From the NCBI RefSeq assembly GCF_003426815.1, contig NZ_QKYK01000002.1:372001-436000 (forward strand): a stretch of DNA of 64,000 nucleotides, given 5' to 3'. A program made the position numbers and the translations under genes. The DNA comes from Desertimonas flava (GTDB taxonomy: Bacteria; Actinomycetota; Acidimicrobiia; Acidimicrobiales; Ilumatobacteraceae). The notes below the pieces were generated by a model. That model was not told where the DNA came from and ran no database searches. It saw only the letters and a list, made by a program, of their open reading frames with translations. Positions 26,779 through 35,686 of this stretch are shown here, in pieces (positions within the stretch are counted from its first letter, which is position 1; each line of letters opens with the position of its first letter).

Positions 26779-28503
26779 ATGTCCGGCGACGTGTCTCCCG
26801 CTCCCACGAACACTCCTGTCGACGTCAAGCCCCGCTCGCGCGACGTCACCGACGGCCTGCAGAAGGCCGCCGCCCGGGCGATGCTCCGGGCCGTCGGCAT
26901 GAGCGAGGACGATTTCGCCAAGCCGCAGATCGGCATCGCCAACTCGTGGAACGAGATCACGCCCTGCAACATGACGTTGCGGCGCCTCGCCGAGCACGCC
27001 AAGTCGGGCGTCCGTGAGGCCGGGGGATTCCCGATGGAGTTCGGCACGATCACCGTGTCGGACGGCATCTCGATGGGCCACGAGGGCATGCGGGCCTCAC
27101 TCGTGTCCCGCGAGGTCAGCTGCGACTCGGTCGAGACGGTGGTCTTCGCCGAGCGCCTCGACGGCTTCTTGGGCCTGGCCGGATGCGACAAGTCGATGCC
27201 GGCGATGCTGATGGCGATGGCCCGCCTCGACCTGCCGAGCGTGCTCGTCTACAACGGCTCGATCATGCCCGGGCACGTGCCCGACGGTGACGGTGCGGCC
27301 CTCGACATCACGAGCGTGTTCGAGGCCGTCGGCGCCGTCGCCGCCGGCACGATGAGCGACGACGAACTGCTCGCCGTCGAGCGCCACGCCTGCCCGGGCG
27401 AAGGCGCCTGCGGCGGCATGTTCACCGCCAACACGATGAGCTCGATCGGCGAGGCCTTGGGCATGAGCATCCCCGGATCGGCGTCGCCGCCCGCCATCGA
27501 CGGCCGTCGCGACGGCCACGCCAAGGCCGCAGGGGAAGCGGTCGTCAACATGCTGCGCCTGGGCATCACGCCGCGCCAGATCATGACGAAGGAGGCGTTC
27601 GAGAACGCCATCGCCGTCACCTCGGCCCTCGGCGGGTCGACCAATGCCGTGCTGCACCTCCTGGCCATCGCCAACGAGGCCAAGGTCGCCCTCACCCTCG
27701 ACGACTTCAACCGCATCGCCGATCGGGTTCCTCACATCGCCGACATGAAGCCCGGCGGCAAGTTCCACATGAGCGACCTCGACCGCGTGGGCGGCGTCCC
27801 AGTCGTGCTCAAGCACCTGCTCGACGCCGGCCTGCTGCACGGCGACGTGATGACGGTGACCGGCAAGACGATGGCCGAGAACCTCGCCGAGCTCGACCCG
27901 CCCCGCCCCGACGGCGTGGTCGTCCACTCGCTCGACGCCCCCATCCACGCCGAGGGCGGCATCAACATCCTGACCGGTTCGCTCGCTCCGAACGGCTCGG
28001 TCGTCAAGGTCGCCGGCCTCACCAAGCAGCAGCAGCAATTCGAGGGACCGGCCCGCGTGTTCGACGGCGAGGACGGTGCGATGGCGGCGATCCTGGCCGG
28101 CGAGATCGAACCGGGAACGGTGATCGTCATCCGCTACGAGGGCCCCAAGGGCGGACCCGGCATGCGCGAGATGCTGGCGATCACCGGTGCTCTGAAGGGC
28201 GCCGGCCGCGGCGCCGACTGCGCGCTGGTCACCGACGGTCGCTTCTCGGGCGGCACCTGGGGCTTCTGTATCGGCCACGTTGCCCCCGAAGCGGTCGACG
28301 GCGGCCCGATCGCCTTCGTCCGCGACGGCGACACCATTCGCATCGACGTGCCCACCAAGGCGCTCGATCTCCTCGTCGACGAGGCCGAGCTGGCGACGCG
28401 CCGCAGCGGCTGGACGCCGAACCCGCCGCGCTACACCACCGGCGTCCTCGGCAAGTACGCCCGCCTGGTCCAGGGCGCCGAAACCGGCGCCGTCACGAAC
28501 TGA
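26779..28503 (+). CDS. ilvD: dihydroxy-acid dehydratase
   Basis: A 574-residue iron-sulfur dehydratase of the valine, isoleucine and pantothenate pathways. Cluster cysteines are visible in PCNMT, GCDKS and the [16 protein letters not shown] motif; [18 protein letters not shown] and [15 protein letters not shown] complete the IlvD/Edd signature. Length is that of the short ([2Fe-2S]) actinobacterial type, though cluster type cannot be proved from sequence. It is a single gene with its own promoter signal and no ilv neighbours in this window. Confidence 0.96.
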   Translation: MSGDVSPAPTNTPVDVKPRSRDVTDGLQKAAARAMLRAVGMSEDDFAKPQIGIANSWNEITPCNMTLRRLAEHAKSGVREAGGFPMEFGTITVSDGISMGHEGMRASLVSREVSCDSVETVVFAERLDGFLGLAGCDKSMPAMLMAMARLDLPSVLVYNGSIMPGHVPDGDGAALDITSVFEAVGAVAAGTMSDDELLAVERHACPGEGACGGMFTANTMSSIGEALGMSIPGSASPPAIDGRRDGHAKAAGEAVVNMLRLGITPRQIMTKEAFENAIAVTSALGGSTNAVLHLLAIANEAKVALTLDDFNRIADRVPHIADMKPGGKFHMSDLDRVGGVPVVLKHLLDAGLLHGDVMTVTGKTMAENLAELDPPRPDGVVVHSLDAPIHAEGGINILTGSLAPNGSVVKVAGLTKQQQQFEGPARVFDGEDGAMAAILAGEIEPGTVIVIRYEGPKGGPGMREMLAITGALKGAGRGADCALVTDGRFSGGTWGFCIGHVAPEAVDGGPIAFVRDGDTIRIDVPTKALDLLVDEAELATRRSGWTPNPPRYTTGVLGKYARLVQGAETGAVTN

Positions 28504-28562
28504 TTCGTCCTCGGCGGCATCGTCGCTTCGCTCCTCGCCGCCTGCGGGCGAGTTGATATGCG

Positions 28563-28598
28563 GCCCCCGGCGCCCGGCAAAGCCCGGGCGCCGGGGGC
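28563..28598 (+). terminator. GC-rich hairpin downstream of ilvD
   Basis: GCCCCCGGCGCCCGG pairs with the mirrored arm across an AAA-containing loop; no T-tract. Sixty nt after the ilvD stop. Confidence 0.5.
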
Positions 28599-28768
28599 GC
28601 TGAAGAATTGCTCTGGCGTCATCTCGACGCTCGGCGCTCTCGGGGTCTTCCATCCCCACTGCCCCCTCGCGCGCTCGTTGGTCGGTCCGCGCCGGTGCTC
28701 ATCGGCGCGCGTTGCCAGCGGGCGCCCGTCTCGCGCGCGCGTTGGTCGCCAGGGTCCGGGCGCGCAGA

Positions 28769-28793
28769 AGCTCGCCGGGGGACCCGGCGAGCT
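28769..28793 (-). terminator. hairpin downstream of the RRM gene
   Basis: AGCTCGCCGGG / CCCGGCGAGCT, 11-bp perfect stem and 3-nt loop, 41 nt past the end of the RRM gene. Confidence 0.45.
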
Positions 28794-28833
28794 CGGTGCG
28801 ACTCAGGTCAGCCCGACGGGCTGACTGGTGGTC

Positions 28834-29133
28834 TCAGTAGCGGTCGCGACGGGGGCCGCCGCGGTCACCGCCGCGATCGCCGCCGTTGCGTGGGGCGCGC
28901 GGGCGCGCCTCGTTCACAGTGATGGCCCGGCCGCCGAGGTTGCCCCCGGTGAGCTCGTCGATCGCACGGCGAGCATCGTCGTCAGCCATCTCGACGAAGC
29001 CGAAACCCCGCGAGCGGCCGGTCTCCCGGTCGGTGATGACCTGGGCCGATGTGACGGTCCCGACCTTGCTGAAGAACTCCTCCAGCTCGTTGGACGTGGT
29101 GGTGAAGGGCAGATTGCCCACGTACAGGTTGAT
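28834..29133 (-). CDS. small RRM RNA-binding protein, probable non-canonical ATC start
   Basis: About 99 residues: one RNA-recognition motif plus an Arg/Gly/Asp-rich tail (GGDRGGDRGGPRRDRY). RNP1 is RGFGFVEM and RNP2 is LYVGNLPF. The first conventional start codon in frame, GTG at 29121, begins inside RNP2 and would lose its first residues (NLY). Upstream, an ATC at 29133 is preceded by GGAGG with 8-nt spacing and would give (M)NLYVGNLPF, the family's normal N-terminus. No ATG, GTG or TTG occurs further upstream in frame over the next ~40 nt. Related bacterial RRM proteins bind RNA and are often cold-induced; the target here is unknown. Confidence 0.82.
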   Translation of the reverse strand: MNLYVGNLPFTTTSNELEEFFSKVGTVTSAQVITDRETGRSRGFGFVEMADDDARRAIDELTGGNLGGRAITVNEARPRAPRNGGDRGGDRGGPRRDRY

Positions 29134-29145
29134 GGGGAGTTCCTC
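29131..29145 (-). promoter_or_regulatory. Shine-Dalgarno site placing the RRM start on ATC
   Basis: Minus strand GGAGG-AACTCCCC-ATC: 8-nt spacing to the ATC at 29133, against 20 nt to the first conventional start (GTG 29121). Confidence 0.5.
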
Positions 29146-29181
29146 CGTCTCGCGGCCGCCCGACTCGGCGACGCCGCAAGC

Positions 29182-29601
29182 CTAGCTCGCCGGAGATCGC
29201 GTGTTCGCGTGGCGATTCGGGCGACGCTTCCCGAAGCGATTCCAGACCGCCCGCCAGCCGGCACAGAGCAACGTCACGAAGGCGGTGGTGACGATGACGA
29301 AGGTCAGCGCCGTCCCGCGATCCCACAGCAGGCGCCGGGCGAACATGCCCACGGCGACGGCGATCAGGGCGATCGCCACGCCGTCGTCGACGCTGATCAA
29401 CGCCTCGAGCCCCCGGCCCCGGCGACGCTCGTACAGCGCGACCACCACCCACGCGATGGCCAGCCCGATGAGGAACGGCCCGGCGGTCCCCAGCGTGCCG
29501 GCGACACCGCCGGACTCGTCGTGGCTGCGGCGCCCGAACCCGGCAAAGGCGAGCACGACGACCGCGTCGGCCGCCAGGGCGGCGGCGAGGAGGCGTCTCA
29601 A
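29182..29601 (-). CDS. DUF3054 family membrane protein
   Basis: About 139 residues with four hydrophobic segments and the family hallmark FAGFGRRSHDE in the first helix-loop, then GPFLIGLAIAWVV and a final helix TALTFVIVTTAFVTLLCAGWRA. Function unknown. The likely start is a TTG at 29601 overlapping the flavin reductase stop codon, giving a translationally coupled pair; an upstream start cannot be excluded because the frame stays open. The C-terminus is Arg-rich. Confidence 0.68.
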   Translation of the reverse strand: MRRLLAAALAADAVVVLAFAGFGRRSHDESGGVAGTLGTAGPFLIGLAIAWVVVALYERRRGRGLEALISVDDGVAIALIAVAVGMFARRLLWDRGTALTFVIVTTAFVTLLCAGWRAVWNRFGKRRPNRHANTRSPAS

Positions 29602-30110
29602 TTCGACCCGGAGAAGCCGCCGAGGGCGCCGCGGTAGAAGACGAGGGGTTCGGGCGGCTCGGCGTGATGGTCGAGCTCGACGACGGCGCCGACGACGAGG
29701 TAGTGGTCGCCGAGGCGGATCGATTCGGTGATCTCGCAGTCGATCCAGGCGCCCACGCCGTCGATGATCGGGCACCCGGTGCTCGACGGGCGCCAGGACA
29801 ACCCCTCGAACCGGTCGTCACCGACACCACTCTTGGCGAACCGCCAGCAGAGGTCGGCCTGGGTGTCCCGGAGGACGTTGACGCAATACTTGCCGAACGG
29901 GGCCATCGCCGCCCACGTGTCGCTGTCGGTCTGCGGGAAGAACCCGACGAGCGGCGGCTCGAGCGAGATCGACGTGAACGAGCCGATCGTGAACCCGTAG
30001 GGCGCCCCGTCGATCATCCCGGTGACGACCGTGACCCCGGTGGGGAAGTGGCCGAGCACGGACCGGAAGTGCTTGGTGTCGAAACTCGGCGGGGGAGCGG
30101 TCGCGGACAT
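29598..30110 (-). CDS. flavin reductase domain (FMN-binding) protein
   Basis: A 170-residue flavin reductase-like protein, the type that supplies reduced FMN/FAD to two-component monooxygenases. Visible features are FRSVLGHFPTGVTVVTG at the N-terminus, GFTIGSFTSISLEPPLV (flavin-binding loop), KYCVNVLRDTQADLCWRFA and DHYLVVGAVVE. The ATG at 30110 is chosen because a TACGAT box sits 7 nt upstream; in-frame ATG codons at 30113 and 30119 exist. Its stop overlaps the DUF3054 gene start. No oxygenase partner is nearby. Confidence 0.87.
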   Translation of the reverse strand: MSATAPPPSFDTKHFRSVLGHFPTGVTVVTGMIDGAPYGFTIGSFTSISLEPPLVGFFPQTDSDTWAAMAPFGKYCVNVLRDTQADLCWRFAKSGVGDDRFEGLSWRPSSTGCPIIDGVGAWIDCEITESIRLGDHYLVVGAVVELDHHAEPPEPLVFYRGALGGFSGSN

Positions 30111-30117
30111 CATCACC

Positions 30118-30123
30118 ATCGTA
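30118..30123 (-). promoter_or_regulatory. candidate leaderless -10 box of the flavin reductase gene
   Basis: TACGAT on the minus strand, 7 nt before the ATG at 30110. Confidence 0.4.
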
Positions 30124-30196
30124 CGGCGACGGCCCCTGGCCCGCCCAGATCGTACGGCTGGCCGCCGGAGCCCGGCAGGTGTGCGAGAGTCTCCGG

Positions 30197-30769
30197 GTGG
30201 CTCCGACCACCGGGTCCCTCGACGACGCCAAGCGGGCACTGCGCTCGCGGATGCTGGCGGTCACGCGGGTGATCGGGAGCGACCCCGCTCGTCGAGGTGA
30301 GCGTTCTCGGCGCGTCTGCGGCGGATTGGTGGAGGTCGTCGCCGCCCACCTCGAGCGCCTCGCCATCGGGGGCCCGGCCGCCGATGGCAGACGTGAGCAG
30401 CGGGTGATGGTGTTCGAGCCGTTTCGCACCGAGCCCGATCTCACGTGGTTCGTCGACTGGTGCGGCGAGCAGCACGTCCAGGTGTTCGTGCCGGAGGTGG
30501 ACGGCGACGTGATGTGGGTCGTCCCCGGACGAGTCCCTCCGGCGACGCTCGACGTGGTCGTCGTGCCCGGCCTGGCGTTCTCGCCCGACGGTCACCGTCT
30601 CGGTCGGGGCCGTGGGCACTACGACCGCTTCCTCGTCGGGGTCGGCCCGCACTGCCTGCGCGTCGGTGTCGGGTTCAGCGAGCAGCTCGTCGCCGACATG
30701 CCCACCGCAGCCCACGACGTCCGGCTCGATGCCGTCATCACGGACGCCGGCGCGGCGAGCCGGCCGTGA
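30197..30769 (+). CDS. 5-formyltetrahydrofolate cyclo-ligase
   Basis: A 190-residue ATP-dependent enzyme that recycles 5-formyl-THF to 5,10-methenyl-THF. Family features: an N-terminal KRALRSRML Arg/Lys cluster, PEVDGDVMWVV, VVVPGLAFSPDGHRLGRG and the substrate-phosphate loop RGRGHYDRFL (usually GGGYYDR; Gly-to-Arg and Tyr-to-His variants here). GTG at 30197 gives family length; an in-frame GTG at 30179 would add six residues. It overlaps the next gene by four bases. folD, another one-carbon enzyme, is encoded at 41423. Confidence 0.82.
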   Translation: MAPTTGSLDDAKRALRSRMLAVTRVIGSDPARRGERSRRVCGGLVEVVAAHLERLAIGGPAADGRREQRVMVFEPFRTEPDLTWFVDWCGEQHVQVFVPEVDGDVMWVVPGRVPPATLDVVVVPGLAFSPDGHRLGRGRGHYDRFLVGVGPHCLRVGVGFSEQLVADMPTAAHDVRLDAVITDAGAASRP

Positions 30770-31392
30770 GCCCGGCCGAGCGTCGCCTCGTCGTGCTCGC
30801 CGCGGCGGGCATCGTCGCCGGCACGGTGGTCGCCCTCGTGGGACCGTGGCAGCTCGCCCTGCTCGCCGGGTGGAACGCGGCCACCATCGCCTACCTCGTC
30901 GCCGTGTGGTGGGAGATCGGGCCGGCCGACGGCGACGAGACTCGCCGGCACAGCACCGTCGAGGACGATTCCCGGGCGTTGCGCGGGCTGATCGTGGTCG
31001 CCGCAGGAGTGATGTCGCTCGGCGGAGCCGGCGTCGGGCTCCACAAGTCGGCGAGTGTCGATCCGACGTGGCAGCAGGTGACGCTCGTCGCCACCGCCAT
31101 CGTCACGGTCATCGCCTCGTGGCTGTCGATCAACACCGACTTCACCCTGCGCTACGCCCACCTCTTCTATTCCGACCCCGAAGGCGGCGTCGACTTCCCG
31201 GGCGTCGCCTCGCCGAGCTACGCCGACTTCGCCTATCTGTCGTTCACGATCGGGATGACGTACCAGGTGTCCGACACCGGACTGCTGACCCCGAGGTTCC
31301 GCCGTGTGCTGCTCAAGCACGCCTTGCTGTCGTACCTGTTCGGGGCCGTGATCATCGCTTCTGTGATCAACGTCGTCGCCGGACTGCTCTGA
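30766..31392 (+). CDS. DUF1345 family membrane protein
   Basis: A 208-residue protein with about five hydrophobic helices. Diagnostic phrases for DUF1345 are GWNAATIAYLVAVWW, FLRYAHLFY-like TLRYAHLFYSD and DFAYLSFTIGMTYQVSDT, ending HALLSYLFGAVIIASVIN. Function unknown. GTG start inside the cyclo-ligase stop (GTGA), so it is cotranscribed. Confidence 0.87.
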   Translation: MSPAERRLVVLAAAGIVAGTVVALVGPWQLALLAGWNAATIAYLVAVWWEIGPADGDETRRHSTVEDDSRALRGLIVVAAGVMSLGGAGVGLHKSASVDPTWQQVTLVATAIVTVIASWLSINTDFTLRYAHLFYSDPEGGVDFPGVASPSYADFAYLSFTIGMTYQVSDTGLLTPRFRRVLLKHALLSYLFGAVIIASVINVVAGLL

Positions 31393-31482
31393 TCCCGATC
31401 GCGCCGGCGGCCTCGAGCAGGTATAGCTTGGACCGAGTTGCGCGTGGCTTGATCCAAATTGTCAAGTCGCTCAGGGCAGGCA

Positions 31483-31532
31483 CTTGAACGCGATTGCGCG
31501 ATGGTTTGGCCCGTCTTGAACGGGATTGCGTG
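31483..31532 (+). promoter_or_regulatory. twin 18-nt direct repeats upstream of the peptide ABC operon
   Basis: CTTGAACGCGATTGCGCG at 31483-31500 and CTTGAACGGGATTGCGTG at 31515-31532, 16 of 18 identical, spaced exactly 32 bp (about three helical turns). A CTTGA/TCAAG inverted pair lies just upstream (31448-31466). They sit in the 229-nt gap before the operon and look like operator half-sites. Confidence 0.5.
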
Positions 31533-31610
31533 TTGGGGGAATTCGTCTGAATCTCCCTCTATGGTTCCGGGTCTGATCATCTGGATCGGGGAATCGCGCG
31601 ACGAGTCGTG

Positions 31611-31624
31611 GGAGGTGATGCTTG
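31611..31624 (+). promoter_or_regulatory. strong Shine-Dalgarno deciding a TTG start
   Basis: GGAGGTGAT ends 2 nt before TTG at 31622 (6 nt from GGAGG). The ATG inside the site (31618) is out of frame with the permease. Confidence 0.7.
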
Positions 31625-32602
31625 GCTCGGTACCTGCTCAAACGGACGCTCAACTACGTGATCCTGCTGTTCGTCGCGGTCACCATCGTCTACTTCCTCG
31701 CCGCATCACAGCTGAATCCGCTGGCTCTGCAGGACATCACCAATCCCAACCGGGATTGGGACTCGATCTATAGCGCACTGGCCGACAAGAACCTGAGCCC
31801 GCGAACGCCGCTGATCGAGCGCTACTGGACGTGGCTCCGTGACGTGATCCGCTGGGACTGGGGCGTGTCACCGTCGGGCGGTTCCGTGAACGAGGCCATC
31901 AGTGCCAAGGTCTGGGTGAGCGTCCGGCTGGTCACCGTCGGCTTCGTCGTCGGCGCCGTGGTGGGTGTGATCGTCGGCGCCTGGACCGCCACCCGCCAGT
32001 ACAAGGCGTCGGACCGGGCGGTCACGCTCGGGTCGTTGGTCGTCCTGTCGACTCCCGTGCCGGTCATCGCCGTCGTCCTCCAGATCAGCGCCATCTGGAT
32101 CAACCGCAAGACGGGCTGGAACCTGTTCGAGTTCACCGGCGAGACCGGTCGCCACAGCGGGACGTGGATCTCGCCGTTCCTCGATCGGCTGCAGCACCTC
32201 CTCCTGCCGACGATCGGTCTGGCGCTCACCCAGATCGCCTTCTTCAGTCGCTACCAGCGCAACCTGATGCTCGACACGCTCGGTGCGGACTACGTCCGCA
32301 CCGCCCAGGCGAAGGGTCTGAGCCGCCGCCGGGCCGTGTTCAAGCACGGGCTGCGGACCGCGTTGATCCCCACGGGAACGCTGTTCGCCTTCCAGGTGGC
32401 CACGATCTTCGTCGGCGCGACGTTCACCGAGACGTTGTTCGGCTGGCACGGGATGGGCGAGTACTTCATCCAGTCCCTGCTCAACCAGGATGTCCACGGC
32501 ACGGTCGCTGTCGCCGCCTTCTCGGGCGTGTGCGTCATGGTCGGTGCCATCGCCTCAGAGCTCTTCGTCGTGGTGCTCGACCCCAGGGTGAGGGTGTCGT
32601 GA
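31622..32602 (+). CDS. peptide/nickel-type ABC importer permease (DppB-like)
   Basis: A 326-residue membrane subunit with six hydrophobic helices. LKRTLNYVILLFVAVTIVYFL is the first helix; the C-terminal domain carries RTAQAKGLSRRRAVFKHGLRTALIP, the DppB/OppB EAA-type loop, then FTETLFGWHGMGEYFIQSL. The TTG start follows an almost perfect Shine-Dalgarno site. First of four cotranscribed genes. Confidence 0.92.
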   Translation: MARYLLKRTLNYVILLFVAVTIVYFLAASQLNPLALQDITNPNRDWDSIYSALADKNLSPRTPLIERYWTWLRDVIRWDWGVSPSGGSVNEAISAKVWVSVRLVTVGFVVGAVVGVIVGAWTATRQYKASDRAVTLGSLVVLSTPVPVIAVVLQISAIWINRKTGWNLFEFTGETGRHSGTWISPFLDRLQHLLLPTIGLALTQIAFFSRYQRNLMLDTLGADYVRTAQAKGLSRRRAVFKHGLRTALIPTGTLFAFQVATIFVGATFTETLFGWHGMGEYFIQSLLNQDVHGTVAVAAFSGVCVMVGAIASELFVVVLDPRVRVS

Positions 32603-33540
32603 GCGCCGTCCCGCTCCAGATCGACACCGAAGCGTTCGGCGAGCTCGCTGAGCCCGACGCCGACGCCCCTCGCCAGCGCTTCTCGCGACGGGCCCTGGTG
32701 TGGCGCCGGTTCCGGCGCAACCGGATGGCCGTCGCCGGGTTGGTCGTGTTGGTGATGCTCGCCCTGCTGGCGCTCGCCGGCCCGTGGCTGATCGCCGACT
32801 GGACCCACACGGAGCTCGACCCCGGCTACAACCTCCAGGGACCGAGCCGCCGGCACTGGTTCGGCACGACGCAGAACGGCCGCGACCTGTTCGCCATGGC
32901 GCTCCAGGGTCTGCGCAAGTCGATGCTGATCGGCCTCGCCGTAGGGCTCGGCTCGACCACGATCGCCGCCCTCGTCGGCTCGTTCGCCGCCTACTTCGGC
33001 GGCTGGTTCGACCGCATCGCGATGTGGGTGATCGATCTCCTCTTGGTGCTGCCGGCGTTCCTGATCATCGCCATCATCATCAACGTCGCCGGGGGCGGCA
33101 GCAGCCTGTTGCTGCTCGTCGTGATGCTCGCCGGGCTGGGCTGGATGCTGTCGGCGCGCGTGGTCCGCAGCCTGGCCATGTCGGTCAAGGAGCGAGAGTA
33201 CGTCACCGCCGCCCGCTACATGGGCGTGCCCGGCTGGCGCATCGTGCTGCGCCACATCCTGCCCAACATCTCGTCCCTGCTGATCATCGACGCGACGCTG
33301 GCGATCGGCGCCGCGGTCATCGCCGAGACGGGCTTGTCGTTCTTCGGCTTCGGGATCCGACCGCCGGACGTGTCGCTCGGGACGTTGATCGGCGACGGAG
33401 CCCGGATGGCGACCACGTACCCGTGGACGTTCTACTCGGGTGCCGGATTCCTCGTGCTGATGGTGGTGTCGATCAACTTCGTGGGCGACGGGCTGCGCGA
33501 CGCCCTCGACCCGTCCTCACGGTCGGGAGGGCGCGCATGA
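32599..33540 (+). CDS. peptide/nickel-type ABC importer permease (DppC-like)
   Basis: A 313-residue partner permease. It has the N-terminal RRFRRNRMAVAGLVVLVML segment typical of OppC_N, five further helices and the loop YVTAARYMGVPGWRIVLRHILPN. GTG start in a 4-nt overlap with the previous gene, and a 4-nt overlap with the ATPase gene downstream. Confidence 0.93.
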   Translation: MSAVPLQIDTEAFGELAEPDADAPRQRFSRRALVWRRFRRNRMAVAGLVVLVMLALLALAGPWLIADWTHTELDPGYNLQGPSRRHWFGTTQNGRDLFAMALQGLRKSMLIGLAVGLGSTTIAALVGSFAAYFGGWFDRIAMWVIDLLLVLPAFLIIAIIINVAGGGSSLLLLVVMLAGLGWMLSARVVRSLAMSVKEREYVTAARYMGVPGWRIVLRHILPNISSLLIIDATLAIGAAVIAETGLSFFGFGIRPPDVSLGTLIGDGARMATTYPWTFYSGAGFLVLMVVSINFVGDGLRDALDPSSRSGGRA

Positions 33541-35669
33541 GCGAGCTCGGGACGGTGGAGCGCAAGACCCGGCGGACCGCAGCCGGGACGGTGCTCAGTG
33601 TGCGCGACCTGCACGTGTCGTTCCCGTCCGAGGACGGCGTGGTGAGCGCCGTCCGCGGGGTGTCGTTCGACGTCGCCGCCGGCGAGGTGCTGGGCATCGT
33701 CGGCGAGTCGGGCTCCGGCAAGTCGGTGACCTCGATGGCGATCATGGGGCTGCTCCCCGCCTCGGCGAAGGTGTCCGGTTCGGTCACCCTGCACGGCGAC
33801 GAGCTGCTCGGTCGGACCGACCGGGAGCTGTCCCGGCGCCGCGGCACCGAGATCGCCATGGTGTTCCAGGACCCGCTGTCGGCGCTCACTCCGATCTACA
33901 CCGTCGGCGACCAGATCGTCGAGGCGCTTCAGGTCCACTCGTCGATTCGAGGGGATGCGGCGCGCCGCCGAGCCGCCGAGCTGCTCGAGCTCGTCGGCAT
34001 CCCCAACCCGCGAATGCGCCTGAAGTCGTTCCCCCACGAGTTCTCCGGGGGGATGCGCCAGCGGGTGATGATCGCCATGGCGATCGCCAATGACCCCGAC
34101 GTCATCATCGCCGACGAGCCGACCACCGCGCTCGACGTCACCATCCAGGCCCAGGTGCTGGAGGTCCTCAAGACGGCCCGACACGAGACCGGGGCGGCGG
34201 TGATCATGATCACCCACGACCTCGGCGTGGTCGCCGGCCTCGCCGACCGCGTGCAGGTGATGTATGCCGGCCGCGCCGTGGAGACCGGCTCGGTGGACGA
34301 CATCTACCAGCGCCCGCGCATGCCCTACACCATCGGCCTGCTCGGGTCGGTCCCGCGTCTCGACGACCGCGAGCGGGGTCCGCTCGCCCCGGTCGAAGGC
34401 AACCCCCCATCGCTGCTCGACCTGCCGCCGGGCTGCCCGTTCGCCCCGCGCTGTCCCCTCGCCGAGGACCGCTGCCGCGAGCTCGAGCCGGTGCTCGAGC
34501 CGGTCGACTCCGGGGCCGATCACCGGGTGGCGTGCGTCCGCAGCGACGAGGTGGCCGGCGGGAACCTCGGCTACGCCGACATCTTCCCCGTCCCCGAACG
34601 GACCCAGCCGGTGCTCGCGGCCGTCGACCGGGACGACCGAGTGACGGTGCTGCGGGTGGACGGCATGCACAAGTCCTTCCCGCTCACCAAGGGCGCCGTG
34701 TTCAAGCGCCGCATCGGCACCGTGCACGCGGTCGACGGCGTGTCGTTCGACATCCGCGAGGGAGAGACGCTGGGTCTCGTCGGCGAGTCGGGCTGCGGGA
34801 AGACGACCACCCTGCTGCAGATCCTCGACCTCCTGCCCCCCGAGGCCGGGTCGGTGGCGGTTCTCGGCAGGGACGTCGCCTCGCTGTCGGGCCGGGCCGA
34901 GCGCACGGCGATCCGGCGCGACCTGCAGGTCGTGTTCCAGGATCCGATGGCATCGCTCGACCCCCGGATGCCGGTGTTCGACCTGCTCGCCGAACCGTTG
35001 CGGACCCACGGGATGTCGAAGGCCGACATCGCCGTACGCGTCGCCGACCTGATGGAGCTCGTCGGGCTCGAGCCGTCGCACGTGAGCCGCTACCCGCAGC
35101 ACTTCTCCGGTGGCCAGCGCCAACGCATCTGCATCGCCCGAGCACTCGCCCTCGAACCCAAGCTCGTGGTGCTCGACGAACCGGTCGCCTCGCTCGACGT
35201 GTCGATTCAGGCCGGCGTGATCAACCTGCTCGACGAGCTGCGGTCGCGCCTCGGGCTTTCCTATCTGTTCGTCGCCCACGATCTGGCGGTGGTCCGCCAC
35301 ATCGCCGACCGCGTGGCGGTGATGTACCTCGGCCGCATCGTCGAGATCGGCGAGACGAACCAGTTGTTCGCCGAGCCGCGGCACCCCTACACCCAGGCGC
35401 TGCTGTCGGCGATCCCCATTCCCGATCCGGTCAAGGAGCGCGAGCGAGTCCGGATCCTGCTGCAGGGCGACCTGCCGAGCCCCCTCGAGCGCCCGTCCGG
35501 ATGTCGCTTCCGGACGCGGTGCCCCCTGTTCGCCACCCTGGGCGACGCCGACCGCCAACGGTGCGTCTCCGACGATCCCGACCTCGTCGGGACCGCGGGC
35601 GACCACGCCGTGGCCTGCCACTTCCAACGAGTGGTCGAGGTCGTGCGCGACAAGCAACCGACATCATGA
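33537..35669 (+). CDS. fused double ABC ATPase (DppD-DppF fusion) of the peptide importer
   Basis: A 710-residue protein joining the two ATPases that are usually separate. First half (~15-350): GESGSGKSV, FSGGMRQRVMIAMAIA, IIADEPTTALDVT and an oligopeptide-family tail with CPFAPRCPLAEDRC. Second half (~365-700): GESGCGKTT, FSGGQRQRICIARALA, LDEPVASLDVS and CRFRTRCPLF...RC. The Cys-containing tails may bind an iron-sulfur cluster, as proposed for DppD-type ATPases. Starts in the permease stop (ATGA). Confidence 0.93.
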   Translation: MSELGTVERKTRRTAAGTVLSVRDLHVSFPSEDGVVSAVRGVSFDVAAGEVLGIVGESGSGKSVTSMAIMGLLPASAKVSGSVTLHGDELLGRTDRELSRRRGTEIAMVFQDPLSALTPIYTVGDQIVEALQVHSSIRGDAARRRAAELLELVGIPNPRMRLKSFPHEFSGGMRQRVMIAMAIANDPDVIIADEPTTALDVTIQAQVLEVLKTARHETGAAVIMITHDLGVVAGLADRVQVMYAGRAVETGSVDDIYQRPRMPYTIGLLGSVPRLDDRERGPLAPVEGNPPSLLDLPPGCPFAPRCPLAEDRCRELEPVLEPVDSGADHRVACVRSDEVAGGNLGYADIFPVPERTQPVLAAVDRDDRVTVLRVDGMHKSFPLTKGAVFKRRIGTVHAVDGVSFDIREGETLGLVGESGCGKTTTLLQILDLLPPEAGSVAVLGRDVASLSGRAERTAIRRDLQVVFQDPMASLDPRMPVFDLLAEPLRTHGMSKADIAVRVADLMELVGLEPSHVSRYPQHFSGGQRQRICIARALALEPKLVVLDEPVASLDVSIQAGVINLLDELRSRLGLSYLFVAHDLAVVRHIADRVAVMYLGRIVEIGETNQLFAEPRHPYTQALLSAIPIPDPVKERERVRILLQGDLPSPLERPSGCRFRTRCPLFATLGDADRQRCVSDDPDLVGTAGDHAVACHFQRVVEVVRDKQPTS

Positions 35670-35686
35670 GTTCCGGGAGGACATCG

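Larger units (their letters stand above)
28504..28833. other. 330-nt intergenic region with two hairpins, no gene seen
   Basis: GC-rich region between convergent ilvD and the RRM gene. It holds hairpins at 28563-28598 and 28769-28793 and otherwise low-complexity GCGCGC-rich sequence; I see no credible coding frame or RNA. Confidence 0.6.

Noticed and set aside
26751-26781. Hairpin that could loop out to bring a distant GGAGG near the ilvD start, as in T4 gene 38
   Set aside because: Attractive spacing (8 nt once looped out), but TACCCT 7 nt before the ATG fits the leaderless pattern of many genes here, which needs no such mechanism.
31618-31773. Short peptide starting at the ATG inside the permease Shine-Dalgarno site
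   Set aside because: Out of frame with DppB-like coding, has no ribosome binding site of its own and no conserved sequence.
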